Of a DNA stretch of 64,000 nt, positions 16,319-24,056 are shown in pieces. Location: NCBI RefSeq assembly GCF_042683565.1, contig NZ_JBHUJW010000034.1, positions 62,001-126,000 of the forward strand, in the 5' to 3' direction. A program made the position numbers and the translations under genes. The first letter of the stretch is position 1. Every line of letters begins with the position of its first letter. The notes beneath the pieces were generated by a model that had not been told where the DNA came from, did not search any database, and was given only the letters and a program-made list of their open reading frames with translations. Origin of the DNA: Brevibacillus sp042683565. Its GTDB lineage: Bacteria > Bacillota > Bacilli > Brevibacillales > Brevibacillaceae.

Positions 16319-17026
16319 TCATTCCTGCCTGTCTGTTCCTCTCATCTGTTCAACGATCTGGCGGGCAAAATGCCCCATCGTGCCGGTCACGTAGGCGCGC
16401 ATGACTTCCGGCGCGAGGGAGAGCAGGGCGCGCTCGGCGTACTCCTGGCGGTACCCGCCTGCGCGAACTGCCTGCTCCAGCTCCAGCGCCGCTTTCACCG
16501 CAGCGCGGGTAGCGAGCTGGTTCACTTCTGCGACGACCGCTTCCTTGTCGACCACGACTTTGCCGATTTGCTCAAACAAGCGGATCGCCTTCTCCTGCTC
16601 GCGCCACAGCCCTTCGTTTTGCTCGGTCACGAACAGGCCGCCCCCTCTCTCCCGCAGATCGACAGAGTGCCCCATGAATTTCATGCCCAGCCAGCGCAGC
16701 GTGGGGAACTCTCTCTTCAGTTCACTGGTGTCCAGCACCGTAGCCATGTTGATACACGTCACGTCCGCAAGCGATACCCCCGAGTCGAGCAAATCCCGCA
16801 CAAAAGGTGCGATCTGATCGGCAGGCAGCGCAAGTATCAGGAAGTCCAGATTGCCCAGTTCCTCCCGCGAAATGCTGTTCTGCCCCGGATAAGCTTTGGC
16901 GATGGCTTCCGCTTTGTGCGCGTCTCGATGGTAGAAGCGGATAAACCGCTTCACCCTGGCCAACTGCGTCAAGATTGCACCCCCCAGGTTTCCTGTTCCC
17001 ACTATCCCCCATTGCTCTTGCTCCAT
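16319..17026 (-). CDS. NAD(P)-binding reductase-like protein (ProC/F420-oxidoreductase fold)
   Basis: This 235-aa protein begins with a Rossmann dinucleotide-binding motif, GIVGTGNLGGAI, close to its N-terminus. It continues with a second strand (FIRFYHRDAHKAEAIAKAYP) and LDFLILALPADQI, as in pyrroline-5-carboxylate reductase and the late-competence protein ComER. The C-terminal helical domain is shorter than in ProC and lacks its usual signature, so I do not call it ProC. I chose ATG 17026 over the upstream ATG at 17065 because GGAGG lies 8 bp before it. It appears monocistronic. The substrate is unknown. Confidence 0.75.
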   Translation of the reverse strand: MEQEQWGIVGTGNLGGAILTQLARVKRFIRFYHRDAHKAEAIAKAYPGQNSISREELGNLDFLILALPADQIAPFVRDLLDSGVSLADVTCINMATVLDTSELKREFPTLRWLGMKFMGHSVDLRERGGGLFVTEQNEGLWREQEKAIRLFEQIGKVVVDKEAVVAEVNQLATRAAVKAALELEQAVRAGGYRQEYAERALLSLAPEVMRAYVTGTMGHFARQIVEQMRGTDRQE

Positions 17027-17165
17027 GCTCTTCGCCTCCTGCGATGAAAATGTTCCAATTTTCAAACCATTCCACTCCCCTTAACCCTACCCGATTGGCC
17101 AACATTCGTAAAGCATAGCCGCACATTCCAAACCGGACTGCGGCGGCGAACCGTTTGTCTGCACG

Positions 17166-17197
17166 AAAAAGGGGCCTCTTCCAAAGGAAAAGCCCCC
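17166..17197 (-). terminator. Terminator of mntH
   Basis: On the minus strand AGGGGGCTTTTCC pairs with GGAAGAGGCCCCT, with one bulged region, and is followed by a T5 run. It lies 17 bp after the mntH stop. Confidence 0.8.
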
Positions 17198-17213
17198 TGT
17201 ACTGCCTTTGCCG

Positions 17214-18569
17214 TCAACCGAACAAGGTCTGACAGAGCAAGTACGCGTTCAGCACCACGATGATGACCGCCACGATCCAGGACAGCACCTTCAGCCATGG
17301 CTTGTTCACGAACTCGCCCATTTTTTGTTTGTCATTCGTAAATTTCACCAGCGGCACGACAGCAAAACTAAGCTGGAGAGACAAGATGACCTGGCTTAAA
17401 ATGAGCAGCTGCGCCGTTCCGCTCTCGCCGTACAGCGCCGTCACGATGACAGCCGGGACAATGGCGATCAGCCGCGTAATCAGCCGTCTTAGCCACGGCG
17501 TGATGCGCAGGTTCAGGAAGCCTTCCATGACGATCTGCCCGGCCAGCGTCCCTGTCAGTGTCGAGTTCATCCCGGCGGCCAGCAAGGCGACGCCGAACAG
17601 GATACTCCCCAGCGTCGTCCCGAGCAGCGGTGCGAGCAAATGGTACGCATCCCCGATCTCCGCCACTTCCGTCATGCCGGCCCGGTGAAAGGTCGCTGCA
17701 GACAGGATCAGGATCGCTGCGTTGATGCCAAGGGCAAAGACCAGCGCGATCGTCGAATCCGCCGTCGCGTATTTGATCGCTTCCCGCTTGCCGAGCGTCG
17801 TCTGCTCGTATTGCCGCGTCTGTACGACCGAGGAATGCAGGTACAGGTTATGCGGCATGACGGTCGCGCCCAAAATGCCGATGGCGATGTAGAGCATTTC
17901 CGGGTTTTTCACGATCTCGGCGGACGGGATGAACCCGCCCAGGATTTCTTTCACTTCCGGCTGCGACCAGATCATCTCGAAAGCAAAGCACGCACCGATG
18001 GTCACAATCAGGGCGATGACGATCGATTCGATGTAGCGAAAGCCTTTATTTTGCAAAAAGAGAACGACCAACACGTCCAGCGCGGTAATCAGCACCCCGT
18101 ATAATAGCGGGATGCCAAACAGCAGGTTCAGGGCAATCGCGGCCCCGATCACTTCGGCCAGGTCGCATGCCGCAATCGCCAGCTCGCACAAAACCCACAG
18201 CCCCATCGCAACCGGCTTGCTGTAATGATCCCGGCACGCTTGCGCCAGATCCCGGCCTGTGACGATCCCCAGCTTTCCTGCCAACGCCTGCAGCAAAATT
18301 GCCATGAGATTGGACAGCATGATAACCGACAGCAGGGAGTAGCCGAACAGCGAGCCCCCGGCAATATCGGTGGCCCAGTTCCCCGGGTCCATGTACCCGA
18401 CGGCGACGAGGTAGCCGGGACCTGCAAAAGCGAGAAACTTGCGAATCCACGACCCTTTTTGCGGCACCTTCAGCGAGCGGTGCACCTCGGGCAATGACGG
18501 CTGCTGGGCCGCCTGCCTCCAGCTTCTTTGTTCAACTGCTTCATTGACATTTGAACCACGTATCATCAT
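17214..18569 (-). CDS. mntH: MntH, Nramp-family proton-coupled Mn2+ importer
   Basis: This 451-aa protein has about 11 membrane helices and the Nramp signatures: DPGNW in helix 1 (about 62-66), which coordinates the metal, and ATVMPHNLYLHS in helix 6. The conserved loop sequence TGRDLAQACRDHY is also present. It imports Mn2+, and other divalent metals, with protons. The start at 18569 follows GTAGGTGG. A sigma-A promoter lies about 115 bp upstream, and a site resembling the MntR operator overlaps the start of transcription. This fits manganese repression as in B. subtilis. Confidence 0.95.
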   Translation of the reverse strand: MMIRGSNVNEAVEQRSWRQAAQQPSLPEVHRSLKVPQKGSWIRKFLAFAGPGYLVAVGYMDPGNWATDIAGGSLFGYSLLSVIMLSNLMAILLQALAGKLGIVTGRDLAQACRDHYSKPVAMGLWVLCELAIAACDLAEVIGAAIALNLLFGIPLLYGVLITALDVLVVLFLQNKGFRYIESIVIALIVTIGACFAFEMIWSQPEVKEILGGFIPSAEIVKNPEMLYIAIGILGATVMPHNLYLHSSVVQTRQYEQTTLGKREAIKYATADSTIALVFALGINAAILILSAATFHRAGMTEVAEIGDAYHLLAPLLGTTLGSILFGVALLAAGMNSTLTGTLAGQIVMEGFLNLRITPWLRRLITRLIAIVPAVIVTALYGESGTAQLLILSQVILSLQLSFAVVPLVKFTNDKQKMGEFVNKPWLKVLSWIVAVIIVVLNAYLLCQTLFG

Positions 18570-18603
18570 AATCCACCTACCCTTGTGGCTTTATCCACCT
18601 TTT

Positions 18604-18617
18604 TTGCACGTGTGCAA
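18604..18617. repeat. Inverted repeat in the mntH leader
   Basis: TTGCAC and GTGCAA form a perfect 6-bp inverted repeat around a 2-bp centre. It lies between the mntH promoter and its ribosome binding site. It could be an operator; no known regulator is assigned. Confidence 0.4.
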
Positions 18618-18657
18618 CTTTCAAGGAAAAAAATATAGGGTTTGCTATGTCCAAAAA

Positions 18658-18673
18658 AGTTTACCTTGAGCAA
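18658..18673 (-). promoter_or_regulatory. Candidate MntR operator at mntH
   Basis: The minus-strand sequence TTGCTCAAGGTAAACT matches 11 of 16 positions of the B. subtilis MntR-type box TTGCCTTAAGGAAACT. It lies just downstream of the -10 hexamer, so a bound repressor would block transcription start. Confidence 0.5.
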
Positions 18674-18682
18674 CATATCTAT

Positions 18683-18710
18683 ATTATACTCATTCCCCCC
18701 CATTTTGCAA
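18683..18710 (-). promoter_or_regulatory. Sigma-A promoter of mntH
   Basis: TTGCAA (18705-18710) and TATAAT (18683-18688) are separated by 16 bp on the minus strand. The spacer is a G-rich run. Confidence 0.65.
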
Positions 18711-18719
18711 CCGGAGACG

Positions 18720-19065
18720 AGCCGCCGTTTTTTCCGCGCTCAAACTGTCAGAGGAAGGCGAAGCGAAAACGGCCCGCTTGCCGAATACGAGGTCGATCGA
18801 GCAATTTTCCAGCAATTTTCACAGCGGATCAGACAGTGTCCTGCCGCGAATCGTCAGCTATCCCCACGAGGCGATGATGGCGGGCTGCGCCATGGCTGCC
18901 GTCTTTCGATTGAGCCGGGAATGGCCCCGTCTATCGCTTTACCGGAGCGGCTCCGTCTCACGCACAGCTTTTTTCAGCCGCGAAATGCCATTCTGCGCTG
19001 GTCGCCCCACATGTGCCCGCACAGTTCAGGAGCCTTACGCCACACCGCTTGCAGCACAGCCTGGC
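18720..19065. other. Gene-free stretch between mntH promoter and NUDIX gene
   Basis: No frame here has a convincing start, ribosome binding site and recognisable protein. Several frames stay open because the DNA is GC-rich. No clear hairpin terminator for the NUDIX gene was found. It may be a decayed gene, but I cannot name a parent. Confidence 0.4.
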
Positions 19066-19530
19066 TCACGGCGCCATTTCGTCAAGCGTGCTGCCGATGT
19101 ACTCGGGCTTGTAGTCGTTTGCCAGCGCCTTTATCACCTGCTCCTGGCGAGCGGCTCCGTATTGCGGCAGCGTACACCACTCCTCCAGCGGGACCCATCC
19201 GGCCCATTCGATATGCTCGTCTTCGATCCCGCCGGGTATGGGCGTGGTGTCCTCCCCGATCAACCGGGCTTTCACCGCGACCGCTACGGTATGCTTTCCT
19301 TCTCCCGACCGCACGATGCGTTCGTCCACCCAGAGCAGACGCTCCATCTCCACGAGCAAGCCTGTCTCCTCCCAGACCTCTCTGCGCGTCGCCTCCGGCA
19401 GAGCTTCCAGGTACTCGACATTGCCGCCGGGAAGGCTGTAGCCGACTTCTCCGCCCGACTTTTCCCGTATCAACAATATTTTCCCTTCATGCACGACCAC
19501 CACGGTCACTCTCATCCGCACTGCTTTCAT
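19066..19530 (-). CDS. NUDIX hydrolase
   Basis: The NUDIX box is perfect: GNVEYLEALPEATRREVWEE followed by TGLL (Gx5Ex7REUxEExGU, about 40-62), which binds Mg2+ and cleaves a nucleoside-diphosphate-linked compound. The protein has 154 residues with the usual alpha/beta/alpha fold around the box. I start at ATG 19530 because GAAGGGAG lies upstream and the protein then begins directly with the first NUDIX strand (VRMRVTVVVVHEGKILLI). The stop is 16 bp downstream of the SUFU gene's stop-to-start region, so the two genes are probably co-transcribed. The substrate cannot be predicted. Confidence 0.9.
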   Translation of the reverse strand: MKAVRMRVTVVVVHEGKILLIREKSGGEVGYSLPGGNVEYLEALPEATRREVWEETGLLVEMERLLWVDERIVRSGEGKHTVAVAVKARLIGEDTTPIPGGIEDEHIEWAGWVPLEEWCTLPQYGAARQEQVIKALANDYKPEYIGSTLDEMAP

Positions 19531-19546
19531 CCCGCTCGCTCCCTTC

Positions 19547-20083
19547 TCATATGACAGGGCTGCGCATGAAGTCCAGGGAATCGACGCCGGCACGCACAAA
19601 CAAATTTTCCAGAGCCGAAAGACCGTACTGCTCTGCGAACTTTGCTTCCGTCGACGCGATGGCATGCAGCATCAAAAAACAAATGACTTCTGCGCCGTTC
19701 GTATAGTAATCAAAGCCGTCCTCTTCAAAATCAGCCGGTGTCGCAATCACGCAGTCCAACCGCGATGCTTCCTGAATCGCATTTCCCAGCACGAACACAT
19801 CCCCCGGCGCAAGACGCGCACGCTCCTGCTCCCACCTATCCCTGACCTGCCCGGCTACCCGCCCAAGCAAGGTGACGATTTCCCGATCAAACTGGTAGGA
19901 ATACAGCAGACATTCACTCGCCCCCGTCCGGTGCAGCTCCAGCGTGGCATACGTCCACCACCCGCGCCTTCTGGTAGGCGGGTAAACGGCAATCAGCACG
20001 TCAGCCTCCTCCGTCTGGTACAGCTCCCCGCTGCTGCCAAACGCGCGGCTGCAGTGATCCAACAGTTGTTTTACTAGTATCAT
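19547..20083 (-). CDS. Suppressor-of-fused (SUFU) domain protein
   Basis: This 178-aa protein looks like bacterial SUFU-domain proteins: YPPTRRRGWWTYATLELHR, then a charged middle, then GDVFVLGNAIQEASRLDCVIAT and a C-terminal VICFLMLHAIASTEAKFAEQYGL segment. In bacteria the domain often occurs in polymorphic-toxin immunity proteins, but also in stand-alone housekeeping proteins. No toxin gene is visible within the window, so an immunity role is only a possibility. It lies 16 bp upstream of the NUDIX gene on the same strand. Confidence 0.7.
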   Translation of the reverse strand: MILVKQLLDHCSRAFGSSGELYQTEEADVLIAVYPPTRRRGWWTYATLELHRTGASECLLYSYQFDREIVTLLGRVAGQVRDRWEQERARLAPGDVFVLGNAIQEASRLDCVIATPADFEEDGFDYYTNGAEVICFLMLHAIASTEAKFAEQYGLSALENLFVRAGVDSLDFMRSPVI

Positions 20084-20321
20084 ATGTGACTCCTTACCCT
20101 GCTATCTGCTCGAAATATCGTTACTCTCCAAATTTAGGCGATGAACAACCTCACATCTGCCGAGCACATCCTGCCCAATCCTTTCGCGAACGTCCCGCTC
20201 TATTCTCTCTCGACCCGATCCCTATGCGATCCGGTATCGATTCGTTGCCTTTCGTTATGAATATACAACACCCACATGCAAATCGCCTAATGATCATTGA
20301 CTCTTTTATGCACAAGAAGAA
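20084..20321. other. Intergenic stretch without a gene
   Basis: Between the SUFU gene start and the terminator at 20322 I see no convincing coding frame. It presumably carries the SUFU-NUDIX promoter, but no strong hexamer pair stands out. Confidence 0.4.
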
Positions 20322-20356
20322 ACGGAATCCATCGCGGGGAAGACGATGGATTCCGT
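20322..20356 (-). terminator. Terminator of the sigma/anti-sigma operon
   Basis: A 13-bp perfect stem (ACGGAATCCATCG and CGATGGATTCCGT, 9-nt loop) is followed on the minus strand by TTTCTTCTT. It lies 50 bp after the anti-sigma stop. Confidence 0.85.
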
Positions 20357-20406
20357 CGAAGCAGGAGAATTCCCGCTGCATGAGATGACCGTTTTTCTTC
20401 GTATCG

Positions 20407-21261
20407 TCAGGGCGCTGCAGGAGCAGGAGCGGCTGTTGCAGCTCGTTCGGTCTGGATCAGACTGTCCACGTTTGCTTTTGCCTGATCAATTTGCGCTTGC
20501 GTCAATGGTTCTCCGGCCGCAAAGCTTTTAATAATTTTCTTCAATGTCGGGGTGTCGAAATCATCTCGGGCGTACATCTCTACCGTGAACCCGTCATGCT
20601 CCCAGATGACAATGCCGTTTGCGAAATAGACCTTTTTCCCTTCCAGCACCTCTGTTTTTACTTCGCCAGTGGTCTCGATGCCGTTTTTCCCCCCCTGCGA
20701 AATCAGAAAGTTCACGGTCTTCTCGCCTTGCGCGTACTGCACCTCTACCATGCTTTTTCCGTGAACGACGGTATTCACGTAGGAAAAATCAGCCATCCAT
20801 GTCGGCGCCGGGAAGTTGATCCCGACAGCAGCGCGCGCTTCCTGCAGGCTCAGCTGTGGTCGCTTGGGCAGCTCCACTGCACGGGACGCGGCTTGGCTGC
20901 TCTGCTCGGTGGAAATGTTCTCGGCAGAAGTCGGCCGTTCCTTGTCAACCTGAACGATTTCCATATTCCCTACCTGAAAGCTGGCGAGGATGGATTGGAT
21001 CATTCCTTGCGCATAGGAGGTCGTAGAAAGCCCTCCGCCGATCATGACGACAGCGACAGCAGCGGCAGCAGTTGTTTTCCATTTCTTGTTCATTTGCATC
21101 ATCCCGTCCTTTTTCCCGTGGCTGGTTTGAATGGTTCCCGTCTCGATTTTGTGTACGAGACGTTTGTAAATGCGCTCTTTTGCCAACTTGTTCTCGACCC
21201 TTCCACCCTTTAGCAGATCGGTCACGTCTTTGACATCTTCCCAGTCTCGTTTCTTACTCAT
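20407..21261 (-). CDS. Membrane anti-sigma-like regulator with a DUF4367-type domain
   Basis: This 284-aa protein has three parts: a charged cytoplasmic N-terminus (1-58), one membrane helix (about 62-82, TTAAAAAVAVVMIGGGLSTT) and a large external domain with LSLQEARAAVGINFPAPTW and KVYFANGIVIWEHDGFTVEM, typical of DUF4367. Its start overlaps the sigma-factor gene by 8 bp, so the two are translationally coupled. This is the usual arrangement of an ECF sigma with its membrane-bound antagonist. The N-terminus lacks the HxxxCxxC zinc motif of classical ZAS anti-sigmas. The C-terminus ends in a low-complexity Ala/Pro tail. Confidence 0.75.
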   Translation of the reverse strand: MSKKRDWEDVKDVTDLLKGGRVENKLAKERIYKRLVHKIETGTIQTSHGKKDGMMQMNKKWKTTAAAAVAVVMIGGGLSTTSYAQGMIQSILASFQVGNMEIVQVDKERPTSAENISTEQSSQAASRAVELPKRPQLSLQEARAAVGINFPAPTWMADFSYVNTVVHGKSMVEVQYAQGEKTVNFLISQGGKNGIETTGEVKTEVLEGKKVYFANGIVIWEHDGFTVEMYARDDFDTPTLKKIIKSFAAGEPLTQAQIDQAKANVDSLIQTERAATAAPAPAAP

Positions 21262-21835
21262 CTCGATCCCTGCCTGTCCCCAAGATTTTTTCCAGCTTTT
21301 TCAAACTCCTGTAGACGACGACACCGATGTTGGACTCGCTTATATTCATCATTGCGGCAATTTCAGCGTTTTTCAGGCCGGCGGCGAACTTCAGGGCGAG
21401 GATGTTCTTTTCTTTGTCCCGCAGTTTTGCCAAGGCTTGAAACAGAGTCCGGTGCGTATCATTCTGGATCGCCAGCTCTTCGGGTGACGATTTGGGCATG
21501 ATAAACTCGGCGATGGAATCCAGCGAAAAATGGAATCTCTTATTGCGCGAGCGAAAGTAATCTGTCACCGCGTTTCGTGCGATCGCAAACAGCCAAACTT
21601 CAAATGAGGCCCTCTCCTCTGAAAACGTGTGAAACTTGGCGATGACTGTTTCAAATACCTGGCTGCAAATATCCTCCGACTCATACTGATTTTGAATCCG
21701 GTAGTAGATATACTTGTACACGCGGTCGAAGTATCTCTCGTAAATCTCGGTAAACTGCTCGGTGGTCAAACCATCGCCGCGAAGCTTATTTGCCCGCTCT
21801 TGATGAATCTCCCTGGCCACTGGCACACACTCCAC
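21254..21835 (-). CDS. ECF-type RNA polymerase sigma factor
   Basis: This 193-aa protein has both sigma domains. Region 2 (about 28-95) includes FTEIYERYFDRVYKYIYYRI and the -10-recognition helix VWLFAIARNAVTDYFRSR. Region 4 (about 125-185) includes LRDKEKNILALKFAAGLKNA and the helix-turn-helix EIAAMMNISESNIGVVVYRS. I start at GTG 21835 because GAGGAGG lies 7 bp upstream; longer frames upstream have no start signal. It overlaps the downstream anti-sigma-like gene. A possible ECF-type promoter lies about 65 bp upstream, suggesting autoregulation. The stimulus is unknown. Confidence 0.88.
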   Translation of the reverse strand: MECVPVAREIHQERANKLRGDGLTTEQFTEIYERYFDRVYKYIYYRIQNQYESEDICSQVFETVIAKFHTFSEERASFEVWLFAIARNAVTDYFRSRNKRFHFSLDSIAEFIMPKSSPEELAIQNDTHRTLFQALAKLRDKEKNILALKFAAGLKNAEIAAMMNISESNIGVVVYRSLKKLEKILGTGRDRDE

Positions 21836-21900
21836 TTTGCTTCCTCCTCTCTTCCCTGGCGAACTCCACCAGCTCGTCTGGCCAACTTGCACAAGTAAAT

Positions 21901-21922
21901 ACGCAGGCTTTGGAAAACCATT
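21901..21922 (-). promoter_or_regulatory. Possible autoregulatory ECF promoter
   Basis: On the minus strand AAT and CGTATT are 16 nt apart, similar to the AAC-N16-CGT pattern of ECF promoters, with one base off in the -35 core. It lies 65 bp before the sigma-factor start. The match is weak. Confidence 0.3.
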
Positions 21923-22067
21923 AACAACGTCCCGAAAGTTTTTTCTTTCCCCCGCGTGAAACAGACTTGCCCTCCCGTATTGGACTCGTGCGGGCAGCCT
22001 TTCGCTGCGTAGAAACCACTTGGCAAATGTTTCATCGGCGGTGTCACTTGCTGCGTGCGGCACACGC

Positions 22068-22129
22068 AAAAAAACCTTCAAGAGACACCCCACTCCCTGG
22101 CTGGTCGTGGGAAAGACTCTTGAAGGTTT
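22068..22129 (-). terminator. Nested-hairpin terminator downstream of suf
   Basis: A 13-bp perfect outer stem (AAACCTTCAAGAG at 22072-22084, CTCTTGAAGGTTT at 22117-22129) encloses a second stem (CCCAC and GTGGG). It is followed on the minus strand by a T7 run. It lies downstream of the simpler suf terminator, so it could be a backup. Confidence 0.65.
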
Positions 22130-22140
22130 CTCATGCAAAC

Positions 22141-22180
22141 AAAAAATACGTGTCCGAGCGACTTGCTGCGGACACGTATT
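22141..22180 (-). terminator. Terminator of the suf operon
   Basis: A 12-bp perfect stem (AATACGTGTCCG and CGGACACGTATT, 12-nt loop) is followed on the minus strand by a T-rich run. It begins 18 bp after the sufB stop. Confidence 0.85.
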
Positions 22181-22197
22181 TACCTGTGACGCAAGAA

Positions 22198-23595
22198 TTA
22201 CCCGATAGAACCTTCCATCTCAAACTTGATGAGTCGATTCATCTCTACCGCGTACTCCATCGGCAGTTCTTTGGTGAACGGCTCGATGAAGCCCATGACG
22301 ATCATCTCGGTCGCTTCCGCTTCGGTGAGGCCGCGGCTCATCAGGTAGAACAGCTGATCCTCGGACACTTTGGAGACCGTCGCTTCGTGCTCCAGCGTGA
22401 TGTTGTCGTTCATGATCTCGTTGTACGGGATCGTGTCGGACGTGGACAGTTTGTCGAGAATGAGCGTGTCGCACTTGATGTTGGACTTGGAGCCTTCCGA
22501 CTTGCGGCCAAACTGCGACAGTCCGCGGTAGGTTACTTTACCGCCGTCGCGGGAGATCGATTTGGAAATGATGGTCGATGTGCAATCCGGAGCCAGGTGG
22601 ATCATTTTCGCGCCTGCGTCCTGATGCTGTCCTTTTCCTGCTACCGCGATGGAAAGAACAGTACCTTTGGCGCGAGGCCCTTTCATGATGACCGCCGGGT
22701 ATTTCATCGTCAGCTTGGAGCCGATGTTGCCGTCGATCCATTCCATGTTCGCGTCTGCGTAAGCAACCGCGCGCTTCGTCACGAGGTTGTAGACGTTGTT
22801 GGACCAGTTCTGGATCGTCGTGTAACGGCAACGGGCGCGTTCTTTCACGATGATCTCTACAACCGCGGAGTGCAAGGAATCCGTGCTGTAGATCGGAGCG
22901 GTACAGCCTTCTACATAGTGAACAAAGGAATCTTCATCTGCAATAATCAGCGTGCGCTCGAACTGACCCATGTTCTCGGAGTTGATGCGGAAGTACGCTT
23001 GCAGCGGAGTGTCCACTTTTACGCCTTTTGGCACGTAAATGAAGGAACCGCCGGACCATACTGCCGAGTTCAGGGCTGCGAACTTGTTGTCTGCCGGAGG
23101 AATGACCGTCGCGAAGTATTCCTTCACGATGTCCGGGTACAGCTTCACTGCGGAATCCATGTCGCAGAACAGCACGCCCAGTTTTTCGAGGTCTTCCTGC
23201 ATGTTGTGGTACACGACCTCGGACTCGTACTGGGCGGATACGCCTGCAAGGAACTTTTGCTCCGCTTCCGGAATCCCCAGTTTGTCGAACGTCGCCTTGA
23301 TTTCTTCTGGCACCTCATCCCAGCTGCGCCCTTGCTTTTCGGACGGCTTCACGTAGTAGGTGATGCTGTCGAAGTCGAGGGAATCCAGATCGCCGCCCCA
23401 TTTTGGCATTGGGAGGCTGTTGAAAATGTCCAGTGCTTTCAAACGGAATTCCAGCATCCAGGCTGGCTCGTCCTTGATCCGCGAAATTTCTTCGACGATT
23501 TCGCGAGTCAGGCCCTTTTTCGTACGGAACACGGACACGTCCTTGTCGCGGAAGCCGTACTGGTAATCCTGTAATTCAGGGGCTTTTTTCGCCAT
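22198..23595 (-). CDS. sufB: SufB, Fe-S cluster scaffold subunit
   Basis: This 465-aa protein is SufB of the SufBCD scaffold complex, which assembles Fe-S clusters with energy from SufC. Typical features are YYVKPSEKQGRSWDEVPEEI at the N-terminus, YVPKGVKVDTPLQAYFRIN, the EGCTAPIY motif with the conserved Cys, and the C-terminal core SRGLTEAEATEMIVMGFIEP. It is the last gene of sufCDSUB, 23 bp after sufU, with AAAGGAGTGAG upstream of the ATG. The gene order equals that of B. subtilis, where this operon is essential. Two terminators follow. Confidence 0.97.
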   Translation of the reverse strand: MAKKAPELQDYQYGFRDKDVSVFRTKKGLTREIVEEISRIKDEPAWMLEFRLKALDIFNSLPMPKWGGDLDSLDFDSITYYVKPSEKQGRSWDEVPEEIKATFDKLGIPEAEQKFLAGVSAQYESEVVYHNMQEDLEKLGVLFCDMDSAVKLYPDIVKEYFATVIPPADNKFAALNSAVWSGGSFIYVPKGVKVDTPLQAYFRINSENMGQFERTLIIADEDSFVHYVEGCTAPIYSTDSLHSAVVEIIVKERARCRYTTIQNWSNNVYNLVTKRAVAYADANMEWIDGNIGSKLTMKYPAVIMKGPRAKGTVLSIAVAGKGQHQDAGAKMIHLAPDCTSTIISKSISRDGGKVTYRGLSQFGRKSEGSKSNIKCDTLILDKLSTSDTIPYNEIMNDNITLEHEATVSKVSEDQLFYLMSRGLTEAEATEMIVMGFIEPFTKELPMEYAVEMNRLIKFEMEGSIG

Positions 23596-23618
23596 CGTTG
23601 CTCACTCCTTTATGATTG

Positions 23619-24056
23619 CTATTCCTGCCCGGCCTGTTTGATGCCTTGCTCCAGCGCCTTCCAGGCAAGCGTCGCGCATTTGATGCGGGCCGGGAACTTC
23701 GCCACGCCGGACAGCGCCTCGATGTCCCCGAGGTCGATAGATTCGTCGATCTCCTTGCCCTGCATCAATTCGGAAAACTTGTGGGCCAAATCCAGCGCTT
23801 CTTCCACTGTTTTGCCCTTGACCGCATCTGTCATCATCGATGCGGAGGACATGCTGATCGAGCAGCCATCGCCCAGGAATCTCGCGTCTTGCACCTTGCC
23901 CTCTGCCACTTTCAGGGAGAGCGAGATGCTGTCGCCACAGGTCGGATTGTTCAAATTGACTATGAGTCCGTCGGATTCGTCCAGTTTCCCGCGGTTGCGG
24001 GGCTTCTGGTAGTGATCCATAATGACGCGGCGGTATAAATCATCAAGAGAAGACAT
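23619..24056 (-). CDS. sufU: SufU, zinc-dependent sulfurtransferase
   Basis: This 145-aa IscU-like protein takes persulfide sulfur from SufS. The Zn ligands of SufU are visible: NPTCGDSISL (Cys and Asp), GDGCSISMSSASMM (Cys) and IKCATLAW (Cys). A SufU-type insertion (ELMQGKEIDESIDLGDIEA) separates it from true IscU scaffolds. It overlaps the end of sufS by 14 bp, which implies translational coupling, and GGAG lies upstream of the ATG. It is part of sufCDSUB. Confidence 0.96.
   Translation of the reverse strand: MSSLDDLYRRVIMDHYQKPRNRGKLDESDGLIVNLNNPTCGDSISLSLKVAEGKVQDARFLGDGCSISMSSASMMTDAVKGKTVEEALDLAHKFSELMQGKEIDESIDLGDIEALSGVAKFPARIKCATLAWKALEQGIKQAGQE

Noticed and set aside
18979..19075. 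A 31-codon minus-strand frame overlapping the NUDIX stop
   Set aside because: It has no ribosome binding site and no recognisable sequence, so it is too weak to list.
19547..20083. SUFU-domain protein as the immunity half of a toxin system
   Set aside because: No toxin gene or secretion signal is adjacent. The partner is a NUDIX hydrolase, so a toxin-immunity system is not supported.
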